DNA from: Candidatus Firestoneibacteriota bacterium
Lineage (GTDB): Bacteria > Oederibacteriota > D2-FULL-39-29
Direction of reading: 5' to 3'
Assembly: GCA_903891415.1 (NCBI GenBank)
Contig: CAITEH010000055.1
Coordinates: 1-42,872 of the forward strand
Length of the DNA: 42,872 nucleotides
Shown here one piece after another: positions 17,419 through 25,392 of this stretch (position 1 is the stretch's first letter; each line of letters starts with the position of its first letter). The notes beneath the pieces are model-generated. The model had not been told where the DNA came from. It saw only the letters and a program-made list of their open reading frames with translations, and did not search any database. The position numbers and the translations under genes are program-made.

Positions 17419-19006
17419 TTCTTAACCTTTCTACATTGTATTTGCCGCTGTAATAAGGCATAAATTCGCCGTCTTCCGCGGTGGCCATTACCAGGCCCGC
17501 TCCGGCATAAAGCGACGCGGACTTTATCTGGAGTTCATTTATCTGCCCCGGATCCCGCCAGAAGGCGGAACGGGAAATGGAGACATGCAGCTCTCCGAAG
17601 CCCATTCTGCCGAATAATTCAAATTCCTTTTCCGCCTTGGAAGAATAAGTTACTTTATTCTTGTTGTAGATCTCTTTAGAGATAGTATTTATTTTATCCT
17701 TAAGCGCCATTTTGTTGTTATATATCGGCTTAAAATAACTCTTTTCTATCCTTATTATCTCGAGCACGCTCTTGACAAAATCAATGCCGGCTTTTGTGGA
17801 ATAACTTTTTGTATTGGAGAAGACAGGTTTAACGCCAAGATCCGAACAATATTTATCTATTATTTTAATTTCTTCACGGGTTATCTCGCGATTTTCGCAG
17901 ATACTTACCAGTACCGGAACGCCGAATTTCTTAACATTTTCTATATCACTCGCAAGGACAAGAATACCTTTCTCCAGGGCTCCCAGGTCTTTTTGCTTCG
18001 CATCCTCCAGGCTTGCCCCGCCGTATATATTAAGTTCATTAACAAACGCGGTAATAACAACCATGTCGGGCTTGATCTCATTCTCCGAACAGCTGATATT
18101 CAGGAATTTTTCAATACTTAAAGGCACGCCGCTGTCAAACTTAGCAACAACAAAATCAGCCAGTGACGAGGCAACGGAAAACGCCAGCGGGTTACCTTCC
18201 GGCAGAAAATTACCGCTGGGCGAAGAATAGACCATTACCGGGTCACCGTTCCTATTCTGCATTATCTTCGGGCATAAAGCCCCTTTTAACATCCTGAAAA
18301 CAATTTCATCAAGCTTTAAGTCCTTCAGATGAACCGCGGTATTTTCTTTGGAAATTCCGACAATTATCTTAGCCAGGCGGGCTTTTAATTCTTCTTCCGT
18401 AAGCGAAGCCGCAACCACGGCAAGCAGTTCGGAGTTAAGTACCTGCATGACACTTTCTTCTTTTAAGGCCCTGCCCGGCCTCGTATTTCCAAAGCCGGTA
18501 ATGACCCTTTTAAGCGCCTCATCCCTGGACGTTGAAGCCCTGCTCCACATAAGATGATGAGGCAGTGCCGTAGAATGCCCGTTATGAACAAATTGATTAT
18601 TAATATAATTAGCGATAAAATTATGCATGTAAGCAATATTGTTAATTTCGCCGCAGCCCGTGATCACATCATCCAGCGGATAGAGATTATTATAGGTTTC
18701 ATGAACGAGCATATCTTCAAGGGAAAAACCGGGAACACATAGGAGTGTTTTTTTCCTGAGTAAAGAAAAGGCCTGAATAAGCCGCTCGCATATTATATAA
18801 TGTTGATTATCCGTGCCATGCACAGGCATGGTGGGAGCCACCAAAATAAGCTTTGCCTTCCCTCCCTTCTTGAGCCGCTGGACAGCTTCCGGATTCAGCT
18901 TTCCGCTGTACTTTCCAAAAACGTCAAAATCGTTTTTGGTTAAGCCCATCTTTTCACCCAGCTCTATTGCGGACTTTGCCTTAAAAGTACTGGTTTTTTT
19001 TGCCAT
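17402..19006 (-). CDS. Divergent formate-tetrahydrofolate ligase homologue lacking the P-loop
   Basis: A 534-residue protein that aligns end to end with formate-THF ligase (usual length about 555). Conserved scaffold is seen: IELGEKMGLTKNDFDVFGKY (14-33), KLILVAP (52-58), GCGEINNIAYMHNFIANYI matching TGDIHAITAANNLLAA, LMWSRASTSRDEALKRV matching TWKRVLDMNDRALR, ALEKGI, VKKFGVP, and a C-terminal ASLYAGAGLVMA matching VSAGAGFIVA. The catalytic parts are lost: the P-loop TPAGEGKTT is replaced by MPVHGTDNQ (60-68), the REPSLGP-GIKGGAAGGG block is replaced by VPGFSLEDML-VHETYNN, HGGPFANIAHG becomes YSSPSGNFLPEG, and the TMPGLPK tail becomes FMPYYSG. The frame is intact with no stops, so this is a retained protein, not a decaying gene. 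It heads the operon with FchA, PilZ and mreB. The function is unknown. Confidence 0.8.
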   Translation of the reverse strand: MAKKTSTFKAKSAIELGEKMGLTKNDFDVFGKYSGKLNPEAVQRLKKGGKAKLILVAPTMPVHGTDNQHYIICERLIQAFSLLRKKTLLCVPGFSLEDMLVHETYNNLYPLDDVITGCGEINNIAYMHNFIANYINNQFVHNGHSTALPHHLMWSRASTSRDEALKRVITGFGNTRPGRALKEESVMQVLNSELLAVVAASLTEEELKARLAKIIVGISKENTAVHLKDLKLDEIVFRMLKGALCPKIMQNRNGDPVMVYSSPSGNFLPEGNPLAFSVASSLADFVVAKFDSGVPLSIEKFLNISCSENEIKPDMVVITAFVNELNIYGGASLEDAKQKDLGALEKGILVLASDIENVKKFGVPVLVSICENREITREEIKIIDKYCSDLGVKPVFSNTKSYSTKAGIDFVKSVLEIIRIEKSYFKPIYNNKMALKDKINTISKEIYNKNKVTYSSKAEKEFELFGRMGFGELHVSISRSAFWRDPGQINELQIKSASLYAGAGLVMATAEDGEFMPYYSGKYNVERLRNALCQ

Positions 19007-19072
19007 TTTTGCTTTTTGCCGGAAAAATACCGGAATCCCCCTTTCTAATAAAAAGTTTCAAAGTGCTACAAG

Positions 19073-19101
19073 AATATACAAGATTTGATATTCAAAGTCA
19101 A
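19073..19101 (-). promoter_or_regulatory. Sigma70-like promoter of the fhs-like/mre operon
   Basis: On the minus strand, TTGACT (19101-19096) and TATATT (19078-19073) are separated by exactly 17 bases. The start of transcription would be near 19066, about 60 bases before the ATG at 19006. The leader holds a G-run at about 19037-19042 and two CCGGAA copies, but no strong ribosome site close to the ATG. Prediction by eye. Confidence 0.6.
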
Positions 19102-19248
19102 CCTAAAAGCAAGATTTGCTGGAAAAACCGTTCAGTTATAGGAAAATCATTTAAATGTCAGAGAAAAGGGTGGTTTCGAGGGATATTCAATACTGAACTG
19201 ATCTACTCTTAGAATTACCGGAGCTTTGTTTACAAGCAGGCATAAGCT

Positions 19249-20055
19249 CTATTTTCCCCGCTTTTTAACAAGCCTGATATTAAATTTCAATTGCGTGTCC
19301 GGACTCAAATTAAAACACTTCTCGACCCCCTCGCGGTCGAAGGCCAGAGGGATCATACTTTCAAGCTCTTTATAACGGCCGAATCTGACTATCCTCTTAA
19401 GACAATTTCTCATGGAAACCCGGCACCGCTTCTTTGTCAGGTGCGGAGCGCCATGCCCCGGCAATATAATATCCGCATCCATATTCTTAATAAATCTCAC
19501 GCTTTTTATATATTTTTTCAGGTCTGAGCCCCACAGAGCATTATACCAGCCCACCAGTCCTTTCCCGCTGCGCGGTTGATCACCCAGAGCCGTGTCTCCC
19601 GTAAAAAGAACCTTTTTGCCGTTTATTTCCGTGAGAAAGCAGAGCCCGTCCGGCGTATGACCGGGAGTATTAAAAACCCTGAGCTGAACATTTCCGACAT
19701 TTATCCTGTCACCGGTCTTAACAAATCTGTCAGGTTTGAGAGTAAAATAACTGCCTTTTCCGGCAAAAACAGCTGCCTTGAAAATCTTTTTTAATATCCA
19801 GGTATTAGCAACATGGTCAAAATGGTTATGCGTAATTAATAATTTCTTTATTTTTTTTACGCTCAGCCCGGTTGAAATAATATTCTTGCGCAATTTAAGA
19901 AAATTCAATGCTTCCCCGTTATCTATCAGAGCCAGCTCGCTTCCCCCGTCTATCAGGTATATATTACAATCATATTTTGAGGTCAAACGCGGCAGGTGCC
20001 CCCAATCACCGCGGCCGACAAGATAGATCTTGTCACAAAGCTTAATATGGTCCAT
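19249..20055 (-). CDS. Metallo-beta-lactamase-fold hydrolase (glyoxalase II-like)
   Basis: A 268-residue cytoplasmic metallohydrolase with no signal peptide. The dinuclear metal motifs are complete: THNHFDH (HxHxDH), NTPGHTPDG, FTGDTALGD with the bridging Asp, and LPGHG. The C-terminal 60 residues are basic and rich in Arg and Lys and are not part of the core fold. The start is supported by GAGGTG four bases upstream. The gene stands alone, read toward the fhs-like operon with a 242-base gap, so its context gives no substrate. The superfamily includes thioesterases, lactonases and persulfide dioxygenases; the subfamily is not resolved. Confidence 0.85.
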   Translation of the reverse strand: MDHIKLCDKIYLVGRGDWGHLPRLTSKYDCNIYLIDGGSELALIDNGEALNFLKLRKNIISTGLSVKKIKKLLITHNHFDHVANTWILKKIFKAAVFAGKGSYFTLKPDRFVKTGDRINVGNVQLRVFNTPGHTPDGLCFLTEINGKKVLFTGDTALGDQPRSGKGLVGWYNALWGSDLKKYIKSVRFIKNMDADIILPGHGAPHLTKKRCRVSMRNCLKRIVRFGRYKELESMIPLAFDREGVEKCFNLSPDTQLKFNIRLVKKRGK

Positions 20056-20221
20056 TTTTCACCTCTTAATACGGCATCTTGGCACAGTTCCTGTGCCGGA
20101 ATATATGATAGGACAAACCACAGGATTTTTCAACATGAAACGTTATGTAAAAAGCTTTTTTGACAATATTAGGTTCTTCCCGCTCTTTGAAATTCAAGGC
20201 TTCGAATCCATATGAATAACA

Positions 20222-20250
20222 TTGACTAATTTTATATTATACTATAAAAT
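20222..20250 (+). promoter_or_regulatory. Sigma70-like promoter for trpB2
   Basis: TTGACT (20222-20227) and TAAAAT (20245-20250) are 17 bases apart. The start would be near 20257, giving a very short leader of about 20 bases that contains the AAAGGAGG ribosome site before the ATG at 20279. The rest of the 223-base gap shows no gene. Confidence 0.55.
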
Positions 20251-20278
20251 ATTCTAGATTTCCCAAAGGAGGCCTGAT

Positions 20279-21631
20279 ATGGCGGACAATAAGATATTTC
20301 TAAGCGAAAAAGACATTCCTGAAAAATGGTATAACGTTCAAGCCGATCTAAAAGTAAAACTTCCCCCACCCTTAAAAGGTGACGGCAGCCCGATCGGGCC
20401 CGGGGATCTGGCGCCGGTCTTCCCTATGGAGTTAATAATGCAGGAGGTCAGCCAGGAAAAATGGATAGCAATTCCCGACGAAGTCCGTGAGGCTTACAAA
20501 CTCTGGCGTCCTTCTCCCCTGCACCGGGCTTTCAATCTGGAAAAAGAACTAAAAACCCCGGCAAGGATCTATTACAAGAACGAAAGTGTTTCCCCCGCGG
20601 GTTCGCATAAATTGAACACTGCAATTCCCCAGGCCTATTACAATAAGAAACAGGGAATAAAACGCCTGACAACCGAAACGGGCGCCGGTCAATGGGGCAG
20701 CGCGATCTCTTTCGCCACTCAAAAATTCGGCCTGGAGTGCGTTGTTTATATGGTGAAAGTATCTTATGAACAAAAGCCCTACAGAAGGATACTTATGCAG
20801 ACCTGGGGTGCCACCATATTCCCTTCTCCGACAACCCGTACCAATGCCGGCAGGGCCGTTTTGAAAAAGGACCCGAAATCATTGGGTTCTCTGGGTATAG
20901 CAATTTCGGAAGCTGTGGAAGACGCGGTAACCAGCAAAGATACCAGGTATTGCCTCGGGAGCGTGCTTAATCATGTCTGTCTTCATCAGACAATTATAGG
21001 ACTTGAGACTGAAAAACAGCTTGCGCTTGCCGGAGAAAAAACGCCTAATGTTATTATAGGTTGTGTCGGCGGCGGTTCCAACTTCTCAGGTATGGCCTTC
21101 CCGTTTGTCCCGCGCAAACTCAAAGGCGAAGATATTACTTTTATCGGGGTTGAACCTACGGCCTGTCCTACTCTGACCAAGGGCCCGTATCGTTATGACT
21201 TTGGAGATGAGGCAAAAATGACGCCTTTGATGAAAATGTACACCCTGGGCCATTCTTTTATGCCTTCGGGGATCCACGCGGGAGGGTTAAGGTACCACGG
21301 GGATTCACCGCTTTTAAGCTTGCTGGTACACGAGGGAATAATAGGAGCAAAAGCGTATCCCCAAAACCCGTGCTTTGATGCGGCAGTTATGTTCGCAAAA
21401 ACCGAGGGGATCCTGCCTGCACCGGAAACTTCTCACGCAATTAGAGCAGCCATAGATGAAGCTATCACCTGCAGAGAACAAAAGAAAGAAAAATCCATTG
21501 TGCTATGTTTAAGCGGGCACGGGCACTTTGATCTTGCATCCTATGATGCTTATCTTAAAGGCGATCTGCAAGATATTGCTCTTGATACGCGGGCAATAGA
21601 CGAAGCGCTTTGCGAATTACCTGATCTTTAA
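20279..21631 (+). CDS. Tryptophan synthase beta chain, TrpB2 type
   Basis: A 450-residue PLP enzyme that would make tryptophan from indole and serine. The PLP lysine lies in [18 protein letters not shown] (about residue 109), followed by [16 protein letters not shown] and the phosphate-binding [16 protein letters not shown]. The length, the N-terminal extension ([18 protein letters not shown]) and the [18 protein letters not shown] segment mark the TrpB2 (TIGR01415) branch rather than the TrpA-dependent TrpB1. No trpA or other trp gene adjoins it, as is usual for TrpB2, which is thought to salvage indole or act on related substrates. A strong AAAGGAGG ribosome site and a near-consensus promoter suggest high expression. 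Confidence 0.93.
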   Translation: MADNKIFLSEKDIPEKWYNVQADLKVKLPPPLKGDGSPIGPGDLAPVFPMELIMQEVSQEKWIAIPDEVREAYKLWRPSPLHRAFNLEKELKTPARIYYKNESVSPAGSHKLNTAIPQAYYNKKQGIKRLTTETGAGQWGSAISFATQKFGLECVVYMVKVSYEQKPYRRILMQTWGATIFPSPTTRTNAGRAVLKKDPKSLGSLGIAISEAVEDAVTSKDTRYCLGSVLNHVCLHQTIIGLETEKQLALAGEKTPNVIIGCVGGGSNFSGMAFPFVPRKLKGEDITFIGVEPTACPTLTKGPYRYDFGDEAKMTPLMKMYTLGHSFMPSGIHAGGLRYHGDSPLLSLLVHEGIIGAKAYPQNPCFDAAVMFAKTEGILPAPETSHAIRAAIDEAITCREQKKEKSIVLCLSGHGHFDLASYDAYLKGDLQDIALDTRAIDEALCELPDL

Positions 21632-21644
21632 AGAATTCAAGGAA

Positions 21645-21672
21645 AAAGGGTGTCTTAAGAGGCACCCTTTTT
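21645..21672. terminator. Bidirectional terminator between trpB2 and the EamA gene
   Basis: AAAGGGTG (21645-21652) pairs with CACCCTTT (21663-21670) around a short loop and is followed by TTTTT on the plus strand. It serves the plus-strand trpB2 transcript. Its right part (from 21655) also encodes the last Lys/Gly/Ala/Ser codons of the convergent EamA gene. Confidence 0.75.
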
Positions 21673-22539
21673 AATTTTTTTATTTTCAGGTATCTCGGAA
21701 ATTATCATACCGGCAACCATTAGAAAACCGCCAAAAGCTGCTATTGGCACATATTTCTCCCCGCCCAGAGTCCAGGCAAAAAGCGCCGCGGAAACAGGTT
21801 CTGCCGTTAAAAGTAAAGAAGCTCTGACGGTCGAGATATATTTTTGCGCTACTACCTGCAGAATAAACGATAAAACTGTCGGAAAAATTATCAAATAAAT
21901 TATCCTCAGGATGTTACCTTTGCTTCCAAAATGATAAGGTATACCCAAAACTAGAGAAAAAACCAGGGCCGCCAGAGCAGTTACAAAAAACATCTGAAAA
22001 CACAGTACAAAAGCATCCATTTTTTCCTGTTTCATAATTTTTGACAAGTATACTATCTGAACACCGCAAACCAGTGCTGTAATAAGCGTCCAGACATCCC
22101 CGGCATTTATGCGGGTCAGGCCCCCGGTCAAAAACCATAAACCGACAAGATTGACTCCGATAGCAAAACACTTTAACAATGAAGTCCTTTCTTTATAGAA
22201 CAATAAAGAAAAAAATGGCACGGTAACAATGAACATTCCCGTAATAAAACCGGAGTTCGAAGCGGTAGTTATCTTAAGGCCTAGGGTTTGAGTTATCAGA
22301 ATAGAGGAGAGCAATACTCCAAGAATAATACCCTGTTTAGGATGTTTAAGCAGGTTCCTGCCCGAGATAAGCGCAAGCACGCCGATAACTATGGCTCCGC
22401 CAAACATTCTTACAGCAACAAAAGGCAGGGGTTGAATATACACCATCGCGTCTTTCATTTGATAGAAAGAAGCGCCCCAGAGTATGCAGCCTATTACCAG
22501 TCCGATACTCCAGAATATTCCTTTATTTTTTTCAAGCAT
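21655..22539 (-). CDS. EamA/DMT-family transporter
   Basis: A 294-residue inner-membrane protein with about ten hydrophobic helices arranged as two EamA repeats (about 10-140 and 150-285). Typical segments are the N-terminal GCILWGASFYQMKDAMVYIQPL, written here in part as WGASF, the central GLWFLTGG, and the late LLLTAEPVSAALFAWTLGGEKY, whose AEP-x-x-A-x-x-A pattern is diagnostic. The C-terminus is lysine-rich and cytoplasmic. Members export amino acids, nucleotides or other small metabolites; the substrate cannot be inferred. It is convergent with trpB2 and shares its terminator. A 244-base gap separates it from the next minus-strand gene. Confidence 0.9.
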   Translation of the reverse strand: MLEKNKGIFWSIGLVIGCILWGASFYQMKDAMVYIQPLPFVAVRMFGGAIVIGVLALISGRNLLKHPKQGIILGVLLSSILITQTLGLKITTASNSGFITGMFIVTVPFFSLLFYKERTSLLKCFAIGVNLVGLWFLTGGLTRINAGDVWTLITALVCGVQIVYLSKIMKQEKMDAFVLCFQMFFVTALAALVFSLVLGIPYHFGSKGNILRIIYLIIFPTVLSFILQVVAQKYISTVRASLLLTAEPVSAALFAWTLGGEKYVPIAAFGGFLMVAGMIISEIPENKKIKKGAS

Positions 22540-22783
22540 AAGCGCCCTTTTACTACGGATATTTATTACTATTTACCTGTTATTTAATACAGACGGGGCC
22601 GCCTTTCTTCAGCAGGGCCTGCCTTCTTATTCCGGGATGCAGGCTGTAGCAGGCCTCCGTTTTATTGTATTTTCTAAATTTCCTGTGCAAAGTTATTTCT
22701 GCCCCCACCAGCCCGCTTTTGCAGATATTTGCCGAAATAACTTCTCCTTTTTGCGGCGCCCGGCCGGAAATGAAGCAAGTAAT

Positions 22784-23935
22784 TTAGATATTATGTTTCC
22801 GTATAGTTTCCAGCATCATTTCTACATTTTCTACCGGCGTCTCCGGAACGATAGCGTTTGACACGCCCACAATAATACTTCCAAGCTTCTTTGCAGTTTT
22901 CAGATTGTCCATAGTTTCCTTATAAACATCCTCTTTGCTTCCCTGATGGAGAGTTATGGAAGAAATATTACCCTGTAGTGTGAGCATGGGATATTTCTCT
23001 CTTAACAATTTAAGATCCATACCGGCAATACGGTCAACTTCATACAAGCCCCGGATCCCGCCCTCTTTAAAAAGAATATCAGCGATCGGCCATAAGTTAC
23101 CCGCGCTCCCGTATATGAAATAGCTGCCAATTTTTTGGCTGTAGGAAACAATTTTCTTTATGCGCGGGAGCAAAAGAGCTCGAACTGTGTCCGGCGAAAA
23201 GAACGGCGCTTGAGTGGACGCGCAATTACCCCCGCCAAGCAGTATTTTAATTCCCAGCTTTGAATACAACTCAAATTGTTTTACGGCTGTTTTCACCTGA
23301 AGGTCCAGGAACCTTTCAACAATTTGAGGCCTGAGCAGCGTGGCTTCAAACCAAACAGGCGGCTCGTAAAGTATATGCAATCCCGCACCGGCGCCATAGA
23401 CGGCCCTTTCACCTTTAAAATAGTCGTCGGCTTGCTTATATATTTGAAACTCATCCAAATTCCACACTTTCTTTTCGTAATTAAGTTCCATTTCTTCTAC
23501 AAATTTTTCCAAATAAGCAAGATCTTTTTCCGGCCCTCCGCTCGAAGTTTGAACAGTCTGATACAACTCCTGTTCCGGAGAGCAGCTTTTAACGACATAG
23601 CTGCCGTCCGGCTCATCATACCTGAACGTCAGGTCATCTATTTTTTTCGAGGGTTTTTTTAATTCACGCCAGCCGGTAACTCTGACAAGATCCATATCGA
23701 ACACTCTTGCGACTTCCATAGCATCTAAAAAGCTTTTTTCCATGAACTTCCGGTGCGCGTCTTCCCCTTCAAATCTTGCTTGTGCTTCCCGGAACTGCTG
23801 CAGTCCGCCTCCTATAAATATTTCTTTGCCGGTGATCTCCGAGGCGATCTTTGAAGCCATACCAAGATGATGTACCGGTACTTTATCCGTATATTTGTGT
23901 TCAAGCGCGGCAAATATCCTTTCTTTTGAGTTCAT
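22784..23935 (-). CDS. Uroporphyrinogen decarboxylase-like (URO-D/MtaA-type) protein
   Basis: A 383-residue cytoplasmic TIM-barrel protein of the URO-D superfamily. It starts with the typical MNSKERIFAALEHKYTDKVPV and ends with GVSNAIVPETPVENVEMMLETI; the metal-site region of methyl-transferring members is suggested by GGGNCAST and by YGSAGNLWPIADILFKEG. True heme-pathway UroD motifs (RQAGRY) are missing. Many such proteins in anaerobes are methylcobamide:coenzyme methyltransferases or subunits of O-demethylase systems, but no corrinoid protein lies nearby. It is the most downstream gene of the catabolic block, 11 bases after the secreted 464-residue protein, so it probably acts on a product of that block. 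Confidence 0.85.
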   Translation of the reverse strand: MNSKERIFAALEHKYTDKVPVHHLGMASKIASEITGKEIFIGGGLQQFREAQARFEGEDAHRKFMEKSFLDAMEVARVFDMDLVRVTGWRELKKPSKKIDDLTFRYDEPDGSYVVKSCSPEQELYQTVQTSSGGPEKDLAYLEKFVEEMELNYEKKVWNLDEFQIYKQADDYFKGERAVYGAGAGLHILYEPPVWFEATLLRPQIVERFLDLQVKTAVKQFELYSKLGIKILLGGGNCASTQAPFFSPDTVRALLLPRIKKIVSYSQKIGSYFIYGSAGNLWPIADILFKEGGIRGLYEVDRIAGMDLKLLREKYPMLTLQGNISSITLHQGSKEDVYKETMDNLKTAKKLGSIIVGVSNAIVPETPVENVEMMLETIRKHNI

Positions 23936-23946
23936 TAGCCTCTCTA

Positions 23947-25341
23947 TTATTTGGGTAAATTATGCCGGTATTTGGACCACATCTCCATTATGAAAGGGTC
24001 CCAGGCCTGCTTCTGCCGCTGCCAGTCTGCGGAATAGTCCTGACCTGTCTGCTCTTTGATTATTTTAATAAAGGCAGTATCATCCTCGGTCATCCAGCGG
24101 TCAACATAATCAAAAAAAGCATCATGCTGCCAATTTTTTTCGGCATGCATTATCCTGGCGGCAAGAGCTTCGCCTACCCATACATGGCTCGTGCAGCAGC
24201 GGCGGTAATTTTCTCCTATATAGGTCCCCTTTCCAAAGCCGGAACTGTCTCCGGCGGCAACAGGCCAGTCTTTTGGCTGAAGATCCTCGTACAAGCCCCA
24301 CCCTTTTTTATATTTTTCCCCGTCTTTTCCCAAATGGCCGGCATACATAACTTTCGCGCCGGTCCAGCAGTCTCCGTACATTGTCTGCATATCTTCGCCA
24401 AACTTGACATTCGGATATTTTTTATCGGGCGAAGACATAGCTTCGTCCCCGAGCAGCATGCCCGCAAATATAATTGGCCACTTCCTGGCGTTGCCATGCC
24501 CCCCGAAACCGGGCCACCCGGGATAGCCCGCTCTTACCAGCCCCCACAGATCGATACCGTACTGCACGACACCAAGCAATAGTTTCTCTTTTTCTTCGGA
24601 TTGCAAATCGGTCATTAAAGCAAGCGTGGCAATACCCACCGCTCTCGCTGTTTCCGCGGGATACCCCGGCATATATTCAACAGGAGTGTCATATTCAAAA
24701 AACAATATATCCAGCCAGGTCCTTATAAACCGGTCTTCAAGTTCTTTCAAACTGAGTTTTCCTTTTTCCACCTTGAAAATATTTTTTCCGTAGGCAAGCC
24801 GCGGTAGAAGTTCTCTTTTCAGATCTTTTGCAAGATAGAGTTTTTGTTCTTTACTATAGCCATCCGCATAGGACGGCCTGAAAGCATCTTGAGGAGGAGC
24901 CGCGGCCAGGCAGGTTAACACAGAATAACTCTTTATTGGACTGTGTGAAGCGGTTTTCTTGAGCCAGTTTTGAATTTCCCCGACTACAGCCGCGCTGACC
25001 GAGGAAACTAGCATATCCCCGGGCTTCATTTTTACCGGCAAAGCCGCGCGCATGGCAGGATCATATCTTCCCGTTTCCAACCTGCTGTCGTAGCCGCTTT
25101 TATCTGCGTTTGGCGGGGGATTAAGAGCAGAGCCGTTACGCCCATTTTCAGGTTTGGGAGTTATATCGGTCACAGTTACCGGACCGAGCACATAATAGTC
25201 GCCGTTAACAAACTGACCGCAGGGAACTATTTTATCAAAGGTCCAGGTAACGCCATACCGGGTAATTTTATCGGTAAGCTCTTCACCTGATAACAGAACC
25301 GCAAAAAGCATACCGGCGATACATGCTTCAAAGAGCCTCAT
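23947..25341 (-). CDS. Secreted protein of unknown family (464 aa)
   Basis: I do not recognise a named family. Residues 1-20 form a signal peptide-like stretch (MRLFEACIAGMLFAVLLSG). Residues 25-130 are Pro/Gly/Tyr-rich and look like a beta-sandwich module (YGVTWTFDKIVPCGQFVNGDYYV). The rest (about 190-464) is alpha-helical with Trp-, Tyr- and Gly-rich turns such as GYPGWPGFGGHGNARKWPII and YGDCWTGAKVMYAGHLG, and CCTSHVW near the end, suggesting an alpha/alpha-toroid of the sort found in polysaccharide lyases. It lies 51 bases after a heparinase II/III-like gene and 11 bases before the URO-D-like gene, all with good ribosome sites. A role in glycan binding or cleavage is an inference only. 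Confidence 0.65.
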   Translation of the reverse strand: MRLFEACIAGMLFAVLLSGEELTDKITRYGVTWTFDKIVPCGQFVNGDYYVLGPVTVTDITPKPENGRNGSALNPPPNADKSGYDSRLETGRYDPAMRAALPVKMKPGDMLVSSVSAAVVGEIQNWLKKTASHSPIKSYSVLTCLAAAPPQDAFRPSYADGYSKEQKLYLAKDLKRELLPRLAYGKNIFKVEKGKLSLKELEDRFIRTWLDILFFEYDTPVEYMPGYPAETARAVGIATLALMTDLQSEEKEKLLLGVVQYGIDLWGLVRAGYPGWPGFGGHGNARKWPIIFAGMLLGDEAMSSPDKKYPNVKFGEDMQTMYGDCWTGAKVMYAGHLGKDGEKYKKGWGLYEDLQPKDWPVAAGDSSGFGKGTYIGENYRRCCTSHVWVGEALAARIMHAEKNWQHDAFFDYVDRWMTEDDTAFIKIIKEQTGQDYSADWQRQKQAWDPFIMEMWSKYRHNLPK

Positions 25342-25392
25342 ATTCCTCTCCGCAACCGCAAAAGTTGTTATCGTAAAGGGCTGTTTTGTGTT

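Noticed and set aside
22540-22783. Minus-strand open stretch after the URO-D-like stop, about 53 codons, behind a GGAG site (ends KKGGPVCIK)
   Set aside because: The only codon well spaced from the ribosome site is ATT, no ATG occurs in frame, and the product matches nothing I recognise. It is in the same frame as the upstream gene after its stop, so read-through remains a remote option.
22484-22861. Plus-strand 125-codon frame across the EamA/URO-D gap
   Set aside because: It begins inside EamA and ends inside the URO-D-like gene, both antisense, with no ribosome site.
22784-23935. Heme-pathway uroporphyrinogen decarboxylase (HemE)
   Set aside because: The RQAGRY-type N-terminal motif is missing and there are no heme genes nearby.
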